Of a DNA stretch of 37,488 nucleotides, positions 26,541 to 37,488 are shown piece after piece. A model generated the notes under the pieces. That model had not been told where the DNA came from. It worked only from the letters and a program-made list of their open reading frames with translations, and made no database searches. The stretch spans positions 1 to 37,488 of the forward strand of contig NZ_JAEVHL010000037.1 of the NCBI RefSeq assembly GCF_016803395.1, in the 5' to 3' direction. The DNA comes from Micromonospora tarensis. Lineage in GTDB: Bacteria > Actinomycetota > Actinomycetes > Mycobacteriales > Micromonosporaceae. Within the stretch, counting starts at the first letter, position 1, and each line of letters opens with the position of its first letter. Both the position numbers and the translations under genes were made by a program.

Positions 26541-27380
26541 ATGGCAGCACAAGAGGTACGCACGACCGGTGCTCCGCCGATCGGTGTGATCGGCGGATCA
26601 GGTTTCTACGAGTTCCTCGACGACATCACCGAGGTTGCGGTCGACACCCCGTACGGGCCGCCAAGCGACTCCCTCGCCGTCGGGCACGTCGCCGGGCGGG
26701 CGGTGGCGTTCCTGCCCCGCCACGGACGCCGGCACACCCTCCCCCCGCACCGCGTCAACTACCGGGCCAACCTGTGGGCGCTGCGCACATTCGGCGTCCG
26801 TCAGGTTCTCGCGCCGGGCGCCGTGGGCGGTCTGCAACCGGATCTGGGCCCCGGCAGTCTCGTCGTGCCGGACCAACTGGTCGACCGGACCAGCGGACGC
26901 GAGCAGACCTACTACGACGGCGAGCCCGGGACCGACGGGCAACCGCACCGGGTCGTCCACGTTCCGTTCGCCGACCCGTACTGTCCGGTCGGACGCGCCA
27001 CGGTCCTCGCCGCCGCCCGATCCGCCGGTTGGCGGCCGGTCGACGGGGGAACCATGGTGGTCATCGAGGGGCCCAGATTCTCCACCCGTGCCGAGTCACG
27101 CTGGTACGGCAGACAGGGCTGGTCGGTCGTCGGCATGACCGGCCACCCCGAGGCGGTGCTGGCCCGCGAGCTGGCACTGTGTTACACCGCGATGTCGCTG
27201 GTGACCGACCTCGACTCGGGCGTCGAGGTCGGTCAGGGCGTGACCCAGCAGGAGGTGTTCGCGGTCTTCGCCCGAACCATCGACCGGCTGCGCCTGCTGC
27301 TCGGCGACGCGGTGCAGGCGTTGCCGCCGGACCAGGGCGGGTGCCCGTGCGGACAGGCTCTGGCGGGTACCGAGGGGTGA
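26541..27380 (+). CDS. mtnP: S-methyl-5'-thioadenosine phosphorylase (PNP family 2)
   Basis: 279 residues with family-defining segments: IGVIGGSGFYEFLDD, FLPRHGRRHTLPPHRVNYRANLWAL (in part), LAPGAVGGLQPDLGPGSLVV, EGPRFSTRAES and GMTGHPEAVLARELALCYT. MTAP cleaves methylthioadenosine with phosphate to adenine and methylthioribose 1-phosphate; a related purine nucleoside phosphorylase activity cannot be excluded. GAGGAGCC (26526-26533) serves as RBS across a 12-base gap. Placement inside a glycosyltransferase/methyltransferase operon is unusual for a salvage enzyme. The C-terminus CPCGQALAGTEG contains two Cys. Confidence 0.85.
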   Translation: MAAQEVRTTGAPPIGVIGGSGFYEFLDDITEVAVDTPYGPPSDSLAVGHVAGRAVAFLPRHGRRHTLPPHRVNYRANLWALRTFGVRQVLAPGAVGGLQPDLGPGSLVVPDQLVDRTSGREQTYYDGEPGTDGQPHRVVHVPFADPYCPVGRATVLAAARSAGWRPVDGGTMVVIEGPRFSTRAESRWYGRQGWSVVGMTGHPEAVLARELALCYTAMSLVTDLDSGVEVGQGVTQQEVFAVFARTIDRLRLLLGDAVQALPPDQGGCPCGQALAGTEG

Positions 27381-27955
27381 GCAGGGTGCGAATTCCGATC
27401 TTCCGATCGCGGCTGGCCCGGGTCGGCCTGACCTGCGCCGTCGTTGTGGCAATGCTGGCCCTCTACTGGTTCCAGCCGTGGAAGCTGTTCACCGACACCT
27501 ACGTCGACGAGGCAGTTCCCCGCGTCGTGACGACGTCGGCCACCCGGACGCCGCTGTCCGCCACCCCGGCCCCGGCGGCCTCGGCGGTGGCACCGGTGCC
27601 GAGCGTGGTGCTGAGCGCTGGTGAGTTCGTCACCCACGAGCACAGGACGACCGGCAGGGCCGAGATTCACCGGCTCGCCGACGGGCGACACCAGCTCATC
27701 ATTCGCGACCTCAACACGTCGAACGGGCCGGATCTGCGGGTCTGGCTGACCGACCGACCGGTTACCCAAGGCAGGGCCGGCTGGCGGGTGTTCGACGACG
27801 GCACCTGGGTCGAGTTGGCAAGGCTCAAAGGCAACAAGGGCAACCAGGCCTACGAGCTACCAGCGTCGGTCGACCCCGGGGGCTTCCGGAGCGTCTCGAT
27901 CTGGTGCAAGCGATTCGCGGTCTCCTTCGGCGCCGCCGAGCTGAAGAACCCCTGA
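27377..27955 (+). CDS. Membrane-anchored DM13-domain protein
   Basis: 192 residues from GTG 27377 (GTGA overlap). A short cytoplasmic stretch, one helix (VGLTCAVVVAMLALYWF), then a Pro/Ala/Thr-rich linker (about 50-75) lead to a DM13 domain: LSAGEFVTHEHRTTGRAEIH, RDLNTSNGPDLRVWLTDRP, NKGNQAYELPASVDP and SVSIWCKRFAVSFGAAEL. DM13 is proposed to act in redox or adhesion outside the cell, with the single conserved Cys (WCKRF) perhaps redox-active. It ends the operon and could be an electron partner of the molybdopterin enzyme. Confidence 0.82.
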   Translation: MSRVRIPIFRSRLARVGLTCAVVVAMLALYWFQPWKLFTDTYVDEAVPRVVTTSATRTPLSATPAPAASAVAPVPSVVLSAGEFVTHEHRTTGRAEIHRLADGRHQLIIRDLNTSNGPDLRVWLTDRPVTQGRAGWRVFDDGTWVELARLKGNKGNQAYELPASVDPGGFRSVSIWCKRFAVSFGAAELKNP

Positions 27956-29642
<1,687 letters not shown>

Positions 29643-29671
29643 GCCCGGCGAACGCAGAAGGAGGCTCCGCT

Positions 29672-31008
29672 GTGCCACGTCGCAGACTCCCCGCGCCCTG
29701 GATGGGGGCGGCCATGGCGGTCATGGTCCTGGTCGCCGTCGGAACGTACGTCGTCGCGGCCGTCGCACCGGCGGCCGCGGCCAGCACCGCCGGCTGCGGC
29801 AAGGCGCCCGGACTGACCAGCGGCACCCACACCATCCAGAGCGGCGGAAAGAGCCGCAGCTTCATCCTTCGGCTCCCGGACAGCTACGACAACACCTATC
29901 CGCACCGGCTGGCCTTCGGGTTCCACTGGCTGGGCGGCACCGCCACCCAGGTCGCGTCGGGCGGAACCGACGGAGCCCCGTGGGCCTACTACGGCATGCT
30001 GTCGCAGGCGGGCAACACCACGATCTTCGTCGCCCCGCAGGGCATCAACAACGGCTGGGCCAACTCCAACGGTGAGGACGTGACCTTCACCGACGACATG
30101 ATCCGCATGATCGACAACGCGCTCTGTGTCGACACCACGCAACGGTTCTCGGTCGGGTTCAGCTACGGCGGCGCGATGAGCTACTCGCTGGCGTGTTCCC
30201 GACCGACCGTCTTCCGGGCGGTCGCGGCGATCGCGGCCCCGGGGGCGATCAGCGGATGCAGTGGCGGCACCCAGCCCGTGGCGTACCTGGGTATTCACGG
30301 CATCAACGACAACATCCAGAGCGGACGGTCGCTGCGCGACAGGTTCGTCCGGAACAACGGTTGCGCCGCGCAGAACCCGCCCGAACCGGCGGCGGCAGTC
30401 GGACCCACATCACCACCGCCTACTCCTGCCAGGCCGGATATCCGGTGCTCTGGGCCGCCTTCGACGGTGGCCACCAGCAGGGGCCGGTGGACGGGTGCGC
30501 CGGCTGTGAGAGCGGCGCGCGGAGCTGGGTCAAGCAGGAGGTGTGGCGGTTCTTCGCCCAGTTCGGCTCGACCGTGCCGCCCACCCTTCCCCCGCCGTCG
30601 ACCCCGCCGCCGGGGCAGCAGAACGTGCTGATCGCCGGCAACCAGTCCGGCCGATGCGTGGACATCCCGAACTCCAGCACGAGCAACGGCGCCCGCCCGC
30701 AGCTGTGGGACTGCAACGGTGGCAGCAACCAGCGCTGGACCCACACCGCCAACCGCACGCTCACCGTCTACGGCAACAAGTGCCTGGACGCCAGCGGAGC
30801 GGGCAGCAGCAACGGCACCGCGGTGATCATCTGGGACTGCAACGGCCAACCCAACCAGCAGTGGAATCTCAACGCCAACGGCACCATCACCGGAGCCCAG
30901 TCGGGGTTGTGCCTGGACGCGGTCGGTTCCGGCACGGCCAACGGCACGCAACTGCACCTCTGGGCCTGCCACGGCGGCGCCAACCAACAGTGGAGCACCC
31001 GCAGCTAG
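29672..31008 (+). CDS. Second secreted CE1-type esterase with CBM13 (frameshifted paralogue)
   Basis: GTG 29672 follows AGAAGGAGG at 29657-29664. The protein parallels its neighbour: signal peptide ending AAAAS, SFILRLPDSYDNTYPHRLAF, Ser164 in VGFSYGGAMSYS and NPPEPAA. There, near 30391, the frame breaks. The next frame gives SRTHITTAYSCQAGYPVLW, FDGGHQQGPVDG and a CBM13 trefoil (GRCVDIPNSSTSNG to HGGANQQWSTRS). Comparison with the paralogue ([14 protein letters not shown]) shows that one G is missing from the GGCGGCGGC run. The corrected protein has about 445 residues. The pair looks like a tandem duplication, perhaps with different feruloyl or acetyl preference. Confidence 0.85.
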
Positions 31009-31085
31009 CCGCGACGACAGGAGGCGAACGGGTGGGCGCCCGAGACGCATGACGGCCGTGGGCGCCCGCTGATCCCTCCGGTCCA
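31009..31085. repeat. Two copies of GTGGGCGCCCG after the esterase genes
   Basis: The 11-mer occurs at 31032-31042 and 31058-31068, and each copy contains the palindrome GGGCGCCC. They precede the strong hairpin at 31086 and may be part of a composite 3' end structure. Confidence 0.3.
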
Positions 31086-31113
31086 GGGGGCCGGCCCGGA
31101 AGGGCCGGCCCCC
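31086..31113 (+). terminator. Strong hairpin terminator after the esterase pair
   Basis: GGGGGCCGGCCC and GGGCCGGCCCCC form a perfect 12-base stem with a GGAA loop, 78 bases after the second esterase stop. There is no T-tract, as is common for actinobacterial terminators. Confidence 0.65.
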
Positions 31114-31390
31114 GCCGCTCCGGCGTTCACCTGTCGACCATGGAACGCACGCTGAACAGGTACCAGGACAGCAGATCACCGAGCGTCCAGCAGCTCGGTG
31201 GCGTTTGGTGGCGCGAGCACGTCCAGGGACAGCCGCTGCGCGTCGTCGGGCGGCCAGCTCCCCGAGGCGACCCCGGCTGGTCACCGGCACCGTCGCCGTT
31301 ACCGGCACACCGGGCTGGACCTGGAACAACGCACCGGCCGACGCCGCCCACGTGATCGGCTACAACCCCTGATCCAGCACCCGTCGCTGC
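31114..31390 (+). other. Orphan segment, possible degraded end of a coding sequence
   Basis: No intact gene is seen between the two terminators. High third-position GC moves through all three forward frames: about 31122-31190 (MERTLNRYQDSRSPSVQQLG), 31198-31280 (RCASSGGQLPEATPAG) and 31280-31372 (VTGTPGWTWNNAPADAAHVI ending GYNP then TGA). This could be the remnant of a gene tail broken by several indels. I do not recognise the family. Confidence 0.3.
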
Positions 31391-31428
31391 GGCCATCGCG
31401 CGACGACCACAGTTGTCGCGCGGTGGCC
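31391..31428. terminator. Hairpin terminator serving GH53 (minus strand)
   Basis: GGCCATCGCGCGAC and GTCGCGCGGTGGCC pair over 14 positions with a single wobble, around a 10-base loop. It lies 43 bases beyond the GH53 stop and may work in both directions. Confidence 0.6.
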
Positions 31429-31471
31429 GCTCTTGTTCGCGGAGTCGGGTCGGCGGGTGCGCGGCCACCGG

Positions 31472-32614
31472 TCAGGGTGTCCAGCGCACGCCTGGATTCA
31501 CCCGCCCGGACCAGTCGAAGACCGCCATGTTGTCCCACTGGTTTCCGGTGCCACCGATGTTTGCCGGATCCCAGCCGTTACCGCTGACCGCGTACCAGGT
31601 CGGCTCCCAGTAGAAGACGCCGATCGCCCCGGCGTCGCGGGCGGTGTTCTGCACCCAGTCGAACTCCTGCGCCTGCCCGGACCATGTCGCGCTGATGCCG
31701 TCACAGGTCGCGTCGCCGATGGCGTTCGGCTCACTGTCCGCGTTGTCCCGGGTGAAGGGGTACGCGGTCTCCGCGATCACCACGGGTTTGCCGTAGCGAC
31801 CGCGCAGGTCGACGATGTTGGTGTAGAGGTTCGCCAGGCTGCCGTGCCAGACGCAGTAGTACGACAGGGCGGTGATGTCCCACTGCACACCCTGGGCACG
31901 GATGCCGTCGTAGAACCATCGGGCGTTGGCGTTGCTGTCGGCGTTGGCGGTGTGGATCATCACGGGGATACCGCTGCCGCAGTCCTTCGTCGCCTGGTAA
32001 CCCTGCTTGAGCAGGCCGGCCAGCGGAGCGAAGTCGTTGTTGACGACCCTGCCCTCGTTCCACAGCATCCCGACGTTGATCTCGTTGCCGATCTGCACAC
32101 TGTCCGGTGGGGTGCCCTGCCCCCGCAGGCTGGCGCAGATGTCGTAGGTGAAGGCGTAGACGTCGGCGCGCAGTTGACTCAGGCTGTGGCCGGCCCAGGC
32201 GGCCGGCTTGTACTGCTTGCCGGGATCGGCCCAGGTGTCGGAGTAGTGGAAGTCGATGAGCACCTTGAGGCCCTTCGCCTTGGCCGCCCTCGCCTGGGTC
32301 AACACCCTGCTCTTGTTGTTGTAGCCGCTGATCGGGTTGTTGAAGATCCGCAGTCGGACGTAGTTGACGCCGACGGACCTCAGGATGTCCAGTGGGTCTC
32401 GGGCGGCACCACCGGCGTCGTAGTACCGGGCGCCCAGCTCCAGGCTGCGCTGCAACGAGGAGACGTCGGCGCCGCGCATACTGAGCGTGTTCGCGGCCGA
32501 GGCGGGCGCGGGCGTACCGCCGAGCGTGGTGGCGACGACGAGGACGCCGGCCAGGGCCGCCCTGATCAGGGCCCTCGGCCGGCGGTGGCGGTGGGTGGCC
32601 GAGCGGGTGCTCAC
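31472..32614 (-). CDS. Secreted GH53 arabinogalactan endo-beta-1,4-galactanase
   Basis: 380 residues from GTG 32614. It has a signal peptide with Arg-rich start (1-40, ASA end), then a GH53 (clan A) barrel: MRGADVSSLQRSLELGARYY, VGVNYVRLRIFNNP, KVLIDFHYSDTWADPGKQ, acid/base Glu178 in IQIGNEIN-like VQIGNEINVGML, SYYCVWHGSL and nucleophile Glu282 in VVIAETAYPF. It ends with the usual FDWSGRVNPGV. It hydrolyses beta-1,4-galactan side chains of pectin (type I arabinogalactan). It lies 44 bases after the FN3-CBM2 gene and is probably co-transcribed with it. Confidence 0.92.
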   Translation of the reverse strand: MSTRSATHRHRRPRALIRAALAGVLVVATTLGGTPAPASAANTLSMRGADVSSLQRSLELGARYYDAGGAARDPLDILRSVGVNYVRLRIFNNPISGYNNKSRVLTQARAAKAKGLKVLIDFHYSDTWADPGKQYKPAAWAGHSLSQLRADVYAFTYDICASLRGQGTPPDSVQIGNEINVGMLWNEGRVVNNDFAPLAGLLKQGYQATKDCGSGIPVMIHTANADSNANARWFYDGIRAQGVQWDITALSYYCVWHGSLANLYTNIVDLRGRYGKPVVIAETAYPFTRDNADSEPNAIGDATCDGISATWSGQAQEFDWVQNTARDAGAIGVFYWEPTWYAVSGNGWDPANIGGTGNQWDNMAVFDWSGRVNPGVRWTP

Positions 32615-32658
32615 GGGACTGCTTCTTCGAACACGACGGGTCGAGCCTCGGGCCGCGC

Positions 32659-33827
32659 TCAGCCCACCGTGCGGGGAGCGCCGTTCACCGAGAAGCTGGT
32701 CGGTGCCGCGCCGCTGGCGCCCCACCGCCCCTGGACGCCGAAGGTCGCCGAGCCGCTCGGCGCGAGGACCCGGTTCCAGTCGACGTTGCGAGCGGTCACT
32801 GTGGTGCCGGTCTGGCCGACGGTGGCGTTCCACGCCGAGGTGACCTGCTGGTCTCCGGGAAACCCGAAGGTGACGATCCAGCCGTCGATCGGTGCCGTGC
32901 CGGTGTTCTGGACCGCCACGGTCGCCACGAAACCACCCTGCCATTCGGACTGGTTCCGGTACGACACCCGGCAGGTCGAGGGCGGCGGGGTCGGTGGAGT
33001 CGACGTGGTGGGCAGTTCGACAGTGTTGGACGCGATCGACACGTTGCCCACCGCGTCCCGGGCCCGTACGTAGTACAGGTTGCGCAGCGGCGTCGACGCG
33101 GGCAGCGCCGTCGTGTACGTCGTTCCCGGCACGGTGGCGATCAGCGCCGAGGTGAACCAGCCGTCGAACCGGTAGACGTTGTAGCCGAACACGCCGACGT
33201 TGTCGGACGACGGCGACCAGGACAGCGTGCCGGTCGAGGTTGTCACCGCACCGACGGTCAGGGCCTGCGGGGCGCTCGGCGGGGTGGTGTCCGGGCCGGT
33301 GTCGGTCACCGGGGTGACCACGATCAGCGGAGCCATCGAGCGGGAACGGTGTCCGAGGCTGTCCCGGGCGGCCACCTGGAACGAGTACTGCTGGCCCGGT
33401 CGGAGCGAGCCGGTGATCGTGGTGGTGGTGACGGCTCCGACGCTGGCACTGTAGACGACGTCGTCGAACACCTGGTAGTAGGTGATGTCGTACCCGGTGA
33501 CGGCGCAACAGCCGGGCGTGGCGGCGGTCCAGGTGAGGGTGACCGAGCCGGTCTTGACCTCGCTCGCGGTCAGGTTCGTCGGCGTGCTCGGCGGGAAGGG
33601 CGAGGTGCCCGGCGTGCTGGGCGCGGTGGTCGGCGTGGTCCCGGTCGGCTCCACGGCGGACCCCGCGGCCGGGGCCGTTCCGGGATGCCCGGCAGGCGCG
33701 GGGCGCCGGCCCCGGCCGCCGGTGCCACGCTCAGAGCGGTGCTCAGCACCGCCGTGGACAACACCACGGCGGTCAGCAGACCCGCCCGCAGACGGCGGAG
33801 CAGCGAGAACGGGGAGACGCCTGTCAT
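32659..33827 (-). CDS. Secreted non-catalytic FN3-FN3-CBM2 protein (frameshifted)
   Basis: From ATG 33827 (TTG 33863 is an alternative, because GAGG sits too close to this ATG) a signal peptide runs to about residue 40 (VAPAAGAGA). The frame then breaks near 33700, in a CCCCGCG run, and resumes as PAGHPGTAPAAGSAVEPTG. Two fibronectin III domains follow (PSTPTNLTASEVKTGSVTLT and PSAPQALTVGAVTTSTGTLS starts), then a Thr/Pro linker and a CBM2 (about 285-389) with Trp in QSEWQGGF, DGWIV and NVDWNR. The CBM2 C-terminal Cys is Arg here (GAPRT), so the usual disulfide is lost. No enzymatic domain is visible. It probably binds polysaccharide and may present GH53 activity or attach cells. Confidence 0.8.
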
Positions 33828-34237
33828 ACCTCGACCATGCGGCCGCAGATCGATGATCGACAATGTGTCTCACCACTCGGTCGGCGACTTCCGCCGGCCA
33901 GCTCGGATCCACGCTGATGCGCATCGATGTTGCCAAAGCGCATCCAAGCGTGTTGGAATGGCTCACATCGCCGCAGCGCGGGGGCAACCGCGCTGGGAAC
34001 GGCCAGCACGGGAGCATCGCAGTGCCGGCAGCGCGCCGCTTTGGCAGACGCTCGCATGCCGCATCGCCGGGCCATCTCCATGACGACGGGCGTCTTGCCG
34101 GGCCCGGCATCCGCGCCCGCCGCGCGCATCCCCCGGCACACGCCCCGGACGGCCGAGGCGCTCGACGTCCGGCACGCCCGGGGCATCCGATTCGGTTTGC
34201 CAGCGCAGCAGAACCGGCGACGAGGTGAGAGGCAATC
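33828..34237. promoter_or_regulatory. Promoter region of the FN3-CBM2/GH53 unit
   Basis: A 410-base gap between divergent genes. GATGCGCATC (33916-33925), a palindrome with central CG, lies about 90 bases upstream of the FN3-CBM2 start and may be an operator. Farther on, CGGGCG...CGCCCG with an internal GCCGGGCCCGGC (34087-34119) forms a strong hairpin, perhaps a terminator-like or leader structure. I see no reliable gene here. Confidence 0.4.
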
Positions 34238-34819
34238 ATGGTTTCCCGAGAGGGTTTCGCGGGGTGGTACCGGAACCGCTTCGTGTGGGTGGCGGTGATC
34301 CTGCTGGCGGTGTCGGCCGGCACGGCCGTACTGCTCAACCGCTCCGACTCGACGGCGGAGCCGGCGGATCTGCAAGGACAGATCACGGCCCGGATGCGTA
34401 CCACGCTCGAACAGGCGGACCCGGGGCAGCACAACCACGCCGGGCACGGTGCCCAGCAGGCGACCACCCAGGAGAAGAAGCCGCCAGTGATCTGCGGAGT
34501 CCGCGTCTACGGCTACGAGCCGGCCGAGGCCACCGCGCTCGCCGACGTGCGGACGGTCTACGGCTTCCACCTCTGCGGGGTCGCCGAGCAGAAGCGCCCC
34601 TGGGACGTGGCGGTCAAGCTGGCCGGCCCCGTGATCATGGACATGTCCACCGACCCGCCGGGCATCCAGGTGGTGGAGGCGACCGCCGACGTGATGTTCG
34701 TCGACCGGCTGCGGGAGATGTTCCCGGACAAGTACGAGGAGTTGGCGCTCAAGGAGGCGCTGACCGCCTCGGAGATGGCCGAACAGCGCCGCCGGTACGA
34801 CGCCGCAGCGGGAGTCTGA
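34238..34819 (+). CDS. Membrane-anchored hypothetical protein
   Basis: 193 residues from ATG 34238, with AGAGG upstream. One N-terminal helix (WVAVILLAVSAGTAVLL, about 17-33) is followed by an exported or luminal part with a His-rich stretch (QHNHAGHGAQ, about 64-73). A compact domain follows: PPVICGVRVYGYEP, VRTVYGFHLCGVAEQKRPWD, VKLAGPVIMDMSTDPPGIQ and a charged helical C-terminus. Two Cys (in VICGV and HLCGV) could form a disulfide. I do not recognise a named family. Codon use is typical, so it is a real gene. It stands alone between glycanase genes. Confidence 0.7.
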   Translation: MVSREGFAGWYRNRFVWVAVILLAVSAGTAVLLNRSDSTAEPADLQGQITARMRTTLEQADPGQHNHAGHGAQQATTQEKKPPVICGVRVYGYEPAEATALADVRTVYGFHLCGVAEQKRPWDVAVKLAGPVIMDMSTDPPGIQVVEATADVMFVDRLREMFPDKYEELALKEALTASEMAEQRRRYDAAAGV

Positions 34820-35146
34820 CGATGCCGTCCGGCCAGGCAAGGCGGTCGTACCCACGACCACCCGGCCGGCGCCGGACCCGAACCTGACTGGACGCCTCCC
34901 GCGCCGGGCCCTCGGTAGCCGTGAACCGTCCGCACGATGCCGTGGATGCCGTCGCGGCGATCCGGGCGGCGATGCCGCGGCTGCGGACCCGCGGCGCAGA
35001 CCCGCCGATGATCCGACGATTCCGGTCACCTCGATCCACATCCGACTTTAAATAGATCAGTATTGATATTTGGCGTCATGGATGTAACAGTTGCCTTGGG
35101 AGCGTTCCCATCCTGATCTCCAGGACCAAAGAACGGAGGATGAACA
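34820..35146 (+). promoter_or_regulatory. Promoter region of the LPMO gene
   Basis: A 327-base gap without a gene. TTGATA (35063-35068) and TAACAG (35085-35090), 16 bases apart, form a plausible promoter in an A/T-rich patch. The CebR-like box begins seven bases after it, over the expected transcription start. Confidence 0.5.
35097..35110. promoter_or_regulatory. CebR-like operator TGGGAGCGTTCCCA
   Basis: It differs by one base from the Streptomyces CebR consensus TGGGAGCGCTCCCA, which is bound by the cellobiose/cellotriose-responsive LacI-type repressor of cellulase genes. It sits about 36 bases before the LPMO GTG, overlapping the likely transcription start. This predicts induction by cello-oligosaccharides. 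Confidence 0.8.
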
Positions 35147-35827
35147 GTGCGTTCACACATGCCCGATCAATCCGGTGGGCGATCCCGGTCAACCGTCCGC
35201 CGGTCGCTCCAGGCGCTCGTCCTGCTGTTCGCCATGGTTGCCGGCACGCTGCCCATGACCGGGGCGGCCCAGGCCCACGGCACCATCATCAACCCGGCGA
35301 GTCGGGCTTATCAGTGCTGGAAGACCTGGGGCAGCCAACACACGAACCCGGCCATGCAGCAGCAGGACCCGATGTGTTACCGGGCGTTCCAGGCCAACCC
35401 CGACACCATGTGGAACTGGATGAGCCAACTGCGCGACGGCCTCGGCGGCCAGTTCCAGGCCCGCACCCCGGACGGACAGCTGTGCAGCAACGGCCTTTCC
35501 AGGAACGACTCGCTGAACCAGCCCGGGGCGTGGAAGGCGACCAACGTCAGCCGCAACTTCACGGTGCAGCTGTACGACCAGGCCAGCCACGGTGCTGACT
35601 ACTTCCAGGTCTACGTCACCAAGCAGGGATTCAACTCGAGCACCCAGCGGCTCGGGTGGGGCAACCTCGACTTGATCACGACGACCGGGCGGTACGCGCC
35701 AGCGCAGAACATCTCGTTCAACGTCTCGACGTCCGGACGCAGCGGAAGCCACGTCCTGTTCGTGATCTGGAAGGCGTCGCACATGGACCAGACCTACATG
35801 TGGTGCAGCGACATCAACATCACCTGA
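35147..35827 (+). CDS. AA10 lytic polysaccharide monooxygenase
   Basis: 226 residues from GTG 35147, with GGAGG seven bases upstream. The signal peptide ends at AQA, so mature His44 (HGTIINPASR) becomes the N-terminal copper ligand; the second histidine-brace residue is His148 in QASHGADYF. WKASHMDQTYMWCSD is the family C-terminal strand. Overall it resembles the cellulose/chitin-active Streptomyces LPMO10B type. It has no CBM. It oxidatively cleaves crystalline cellulose or chitin outside the cell. The CebR-like box points to cellulose as the inducer. Confidence 0.93.
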   Translation: MRSHMPDQSGGRSRSTVRRSLQALVLLFAMVAGTLPMTGAAQAHGTIINPASRAYQCWKTWGSQHTNPAMQQQDPMCYRAFQANPDTMWNWMSQLRDGLGGQFQARTPDGQLCSNGLSRNDSLNQPGAWKATNVSRNFTVQLYDQASHGADYFQVYVTKQGFNSSTQRLGWGNLDLITTTGRYAPAQNISFNVSTSGRSGSHVLFVIWKASHMDQTYMWCSDINIT

Positions 35828-35855
35828 TAGGCAGAGCGACAGCCGCGGTACCACT

Positions 35856-35885
35856 CCGGCCCAGGGCGTTGACGCCCTGGGCCGG
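35856..35885 (+). terminator. Terminator after the LPMO gene
   Basis: CCGGCCCAGGGCG and CGCCCTGGGCCGG form a perfect 13-base stem with a TTGA loop, followed by TTTGCGTTT. It starts 29 bases after the LPMO stop. Confidence 0.8.

Positions 35886-37488
<1,603 letters not shown>

Noticed and set aside
33824..34090. A minus-strand frame with RCRHCDAP that ends in an ATGA overlap with the FN3-CBM2 start
   Set aside because: Many codons end in A or T, unlike real genes here, no RBS is clear and no family is recognised; it lies in the promoter region.

Overview
The window is very GC-rich actinobacterial DNA. It shows frequent GTG starts, many 4-base start/stop overlaps and a large secreted glycanase repertoire. 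These features suggest a Micromonosporaceae-type actinomycete (Micromonospora or a relative). That assignment is inferred from style and protein similarity, not from a marker gene.

Left end (1-7993): part of an unusual polyketide/fatty-acid synthase locus. The leftmost gene runs off the window and fuses a FabL-type enoyl-ACP reductase, a complete ketosynthase and a second ketosynthase-like domain whose active-site Cys is Phe, like a chain-length factor. Next to it is an acyltransferase-ACP protein whose ACP motif (DSVK) resembles the ACPs of polyunsaturated fatty acid synthases. Divergent and convergent to these are a FAD oxidoreductase, a short-chain dehydrogenase and a SnoaL-like protein, probably tailoring enzymes. 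The divergent promoter region carries a Crp-type palindrome. I do not recognise a characterised pathway with this layout.

8132-12589: a three-gene operon of secreted enzymes (CBM42-GH43, GH43-CBM42, GH5-CBM13) behind a LacI-type operator, probably for arabinose-containing plant polysaccharide.

12962-18404: a seven-gene, tightly coupled operon (TetR, VC0807-like membrane protein, AraC, BBE-type flavin oxidase, DHFR-like reductase, NAD-dependent epimerase, PPOX-like protein). It starts with a TetR gene whose start codon lies in an inverted repeat.

18474-27955: a two-component system, a divergent sugar-nucleotide epimerase, a membrane glycosyltransferase-like gene, and a seven-gene operon (GT2, DUF2064, methyltransferase, membrane-bound molybdopterin oxidoreductase, small membrane protein, MTA phosphorylase, DM13 protein). 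Repeated CGTAAG hexamers, some with an 11-base period, sit at both divergent promoters and may be the response regulator site.

28293-37488: a second polysaccharide-degradation block. It holds tandem CE1-like esterases with CBM13, GH53 galactanase with a non-catalytic FN3-FN3-CBM2 protein, an AA10 LPMO with a CebR-like box, and a GH10 xylanase that runs off the right end. Several LacI-type palindromes with a central CG link these promoters to sugar-responsive repression.

Six genes are interrupted by an apparent single-base indel, mostly deletions in G/C runs. Sequence error is more likely than wholesale decay.
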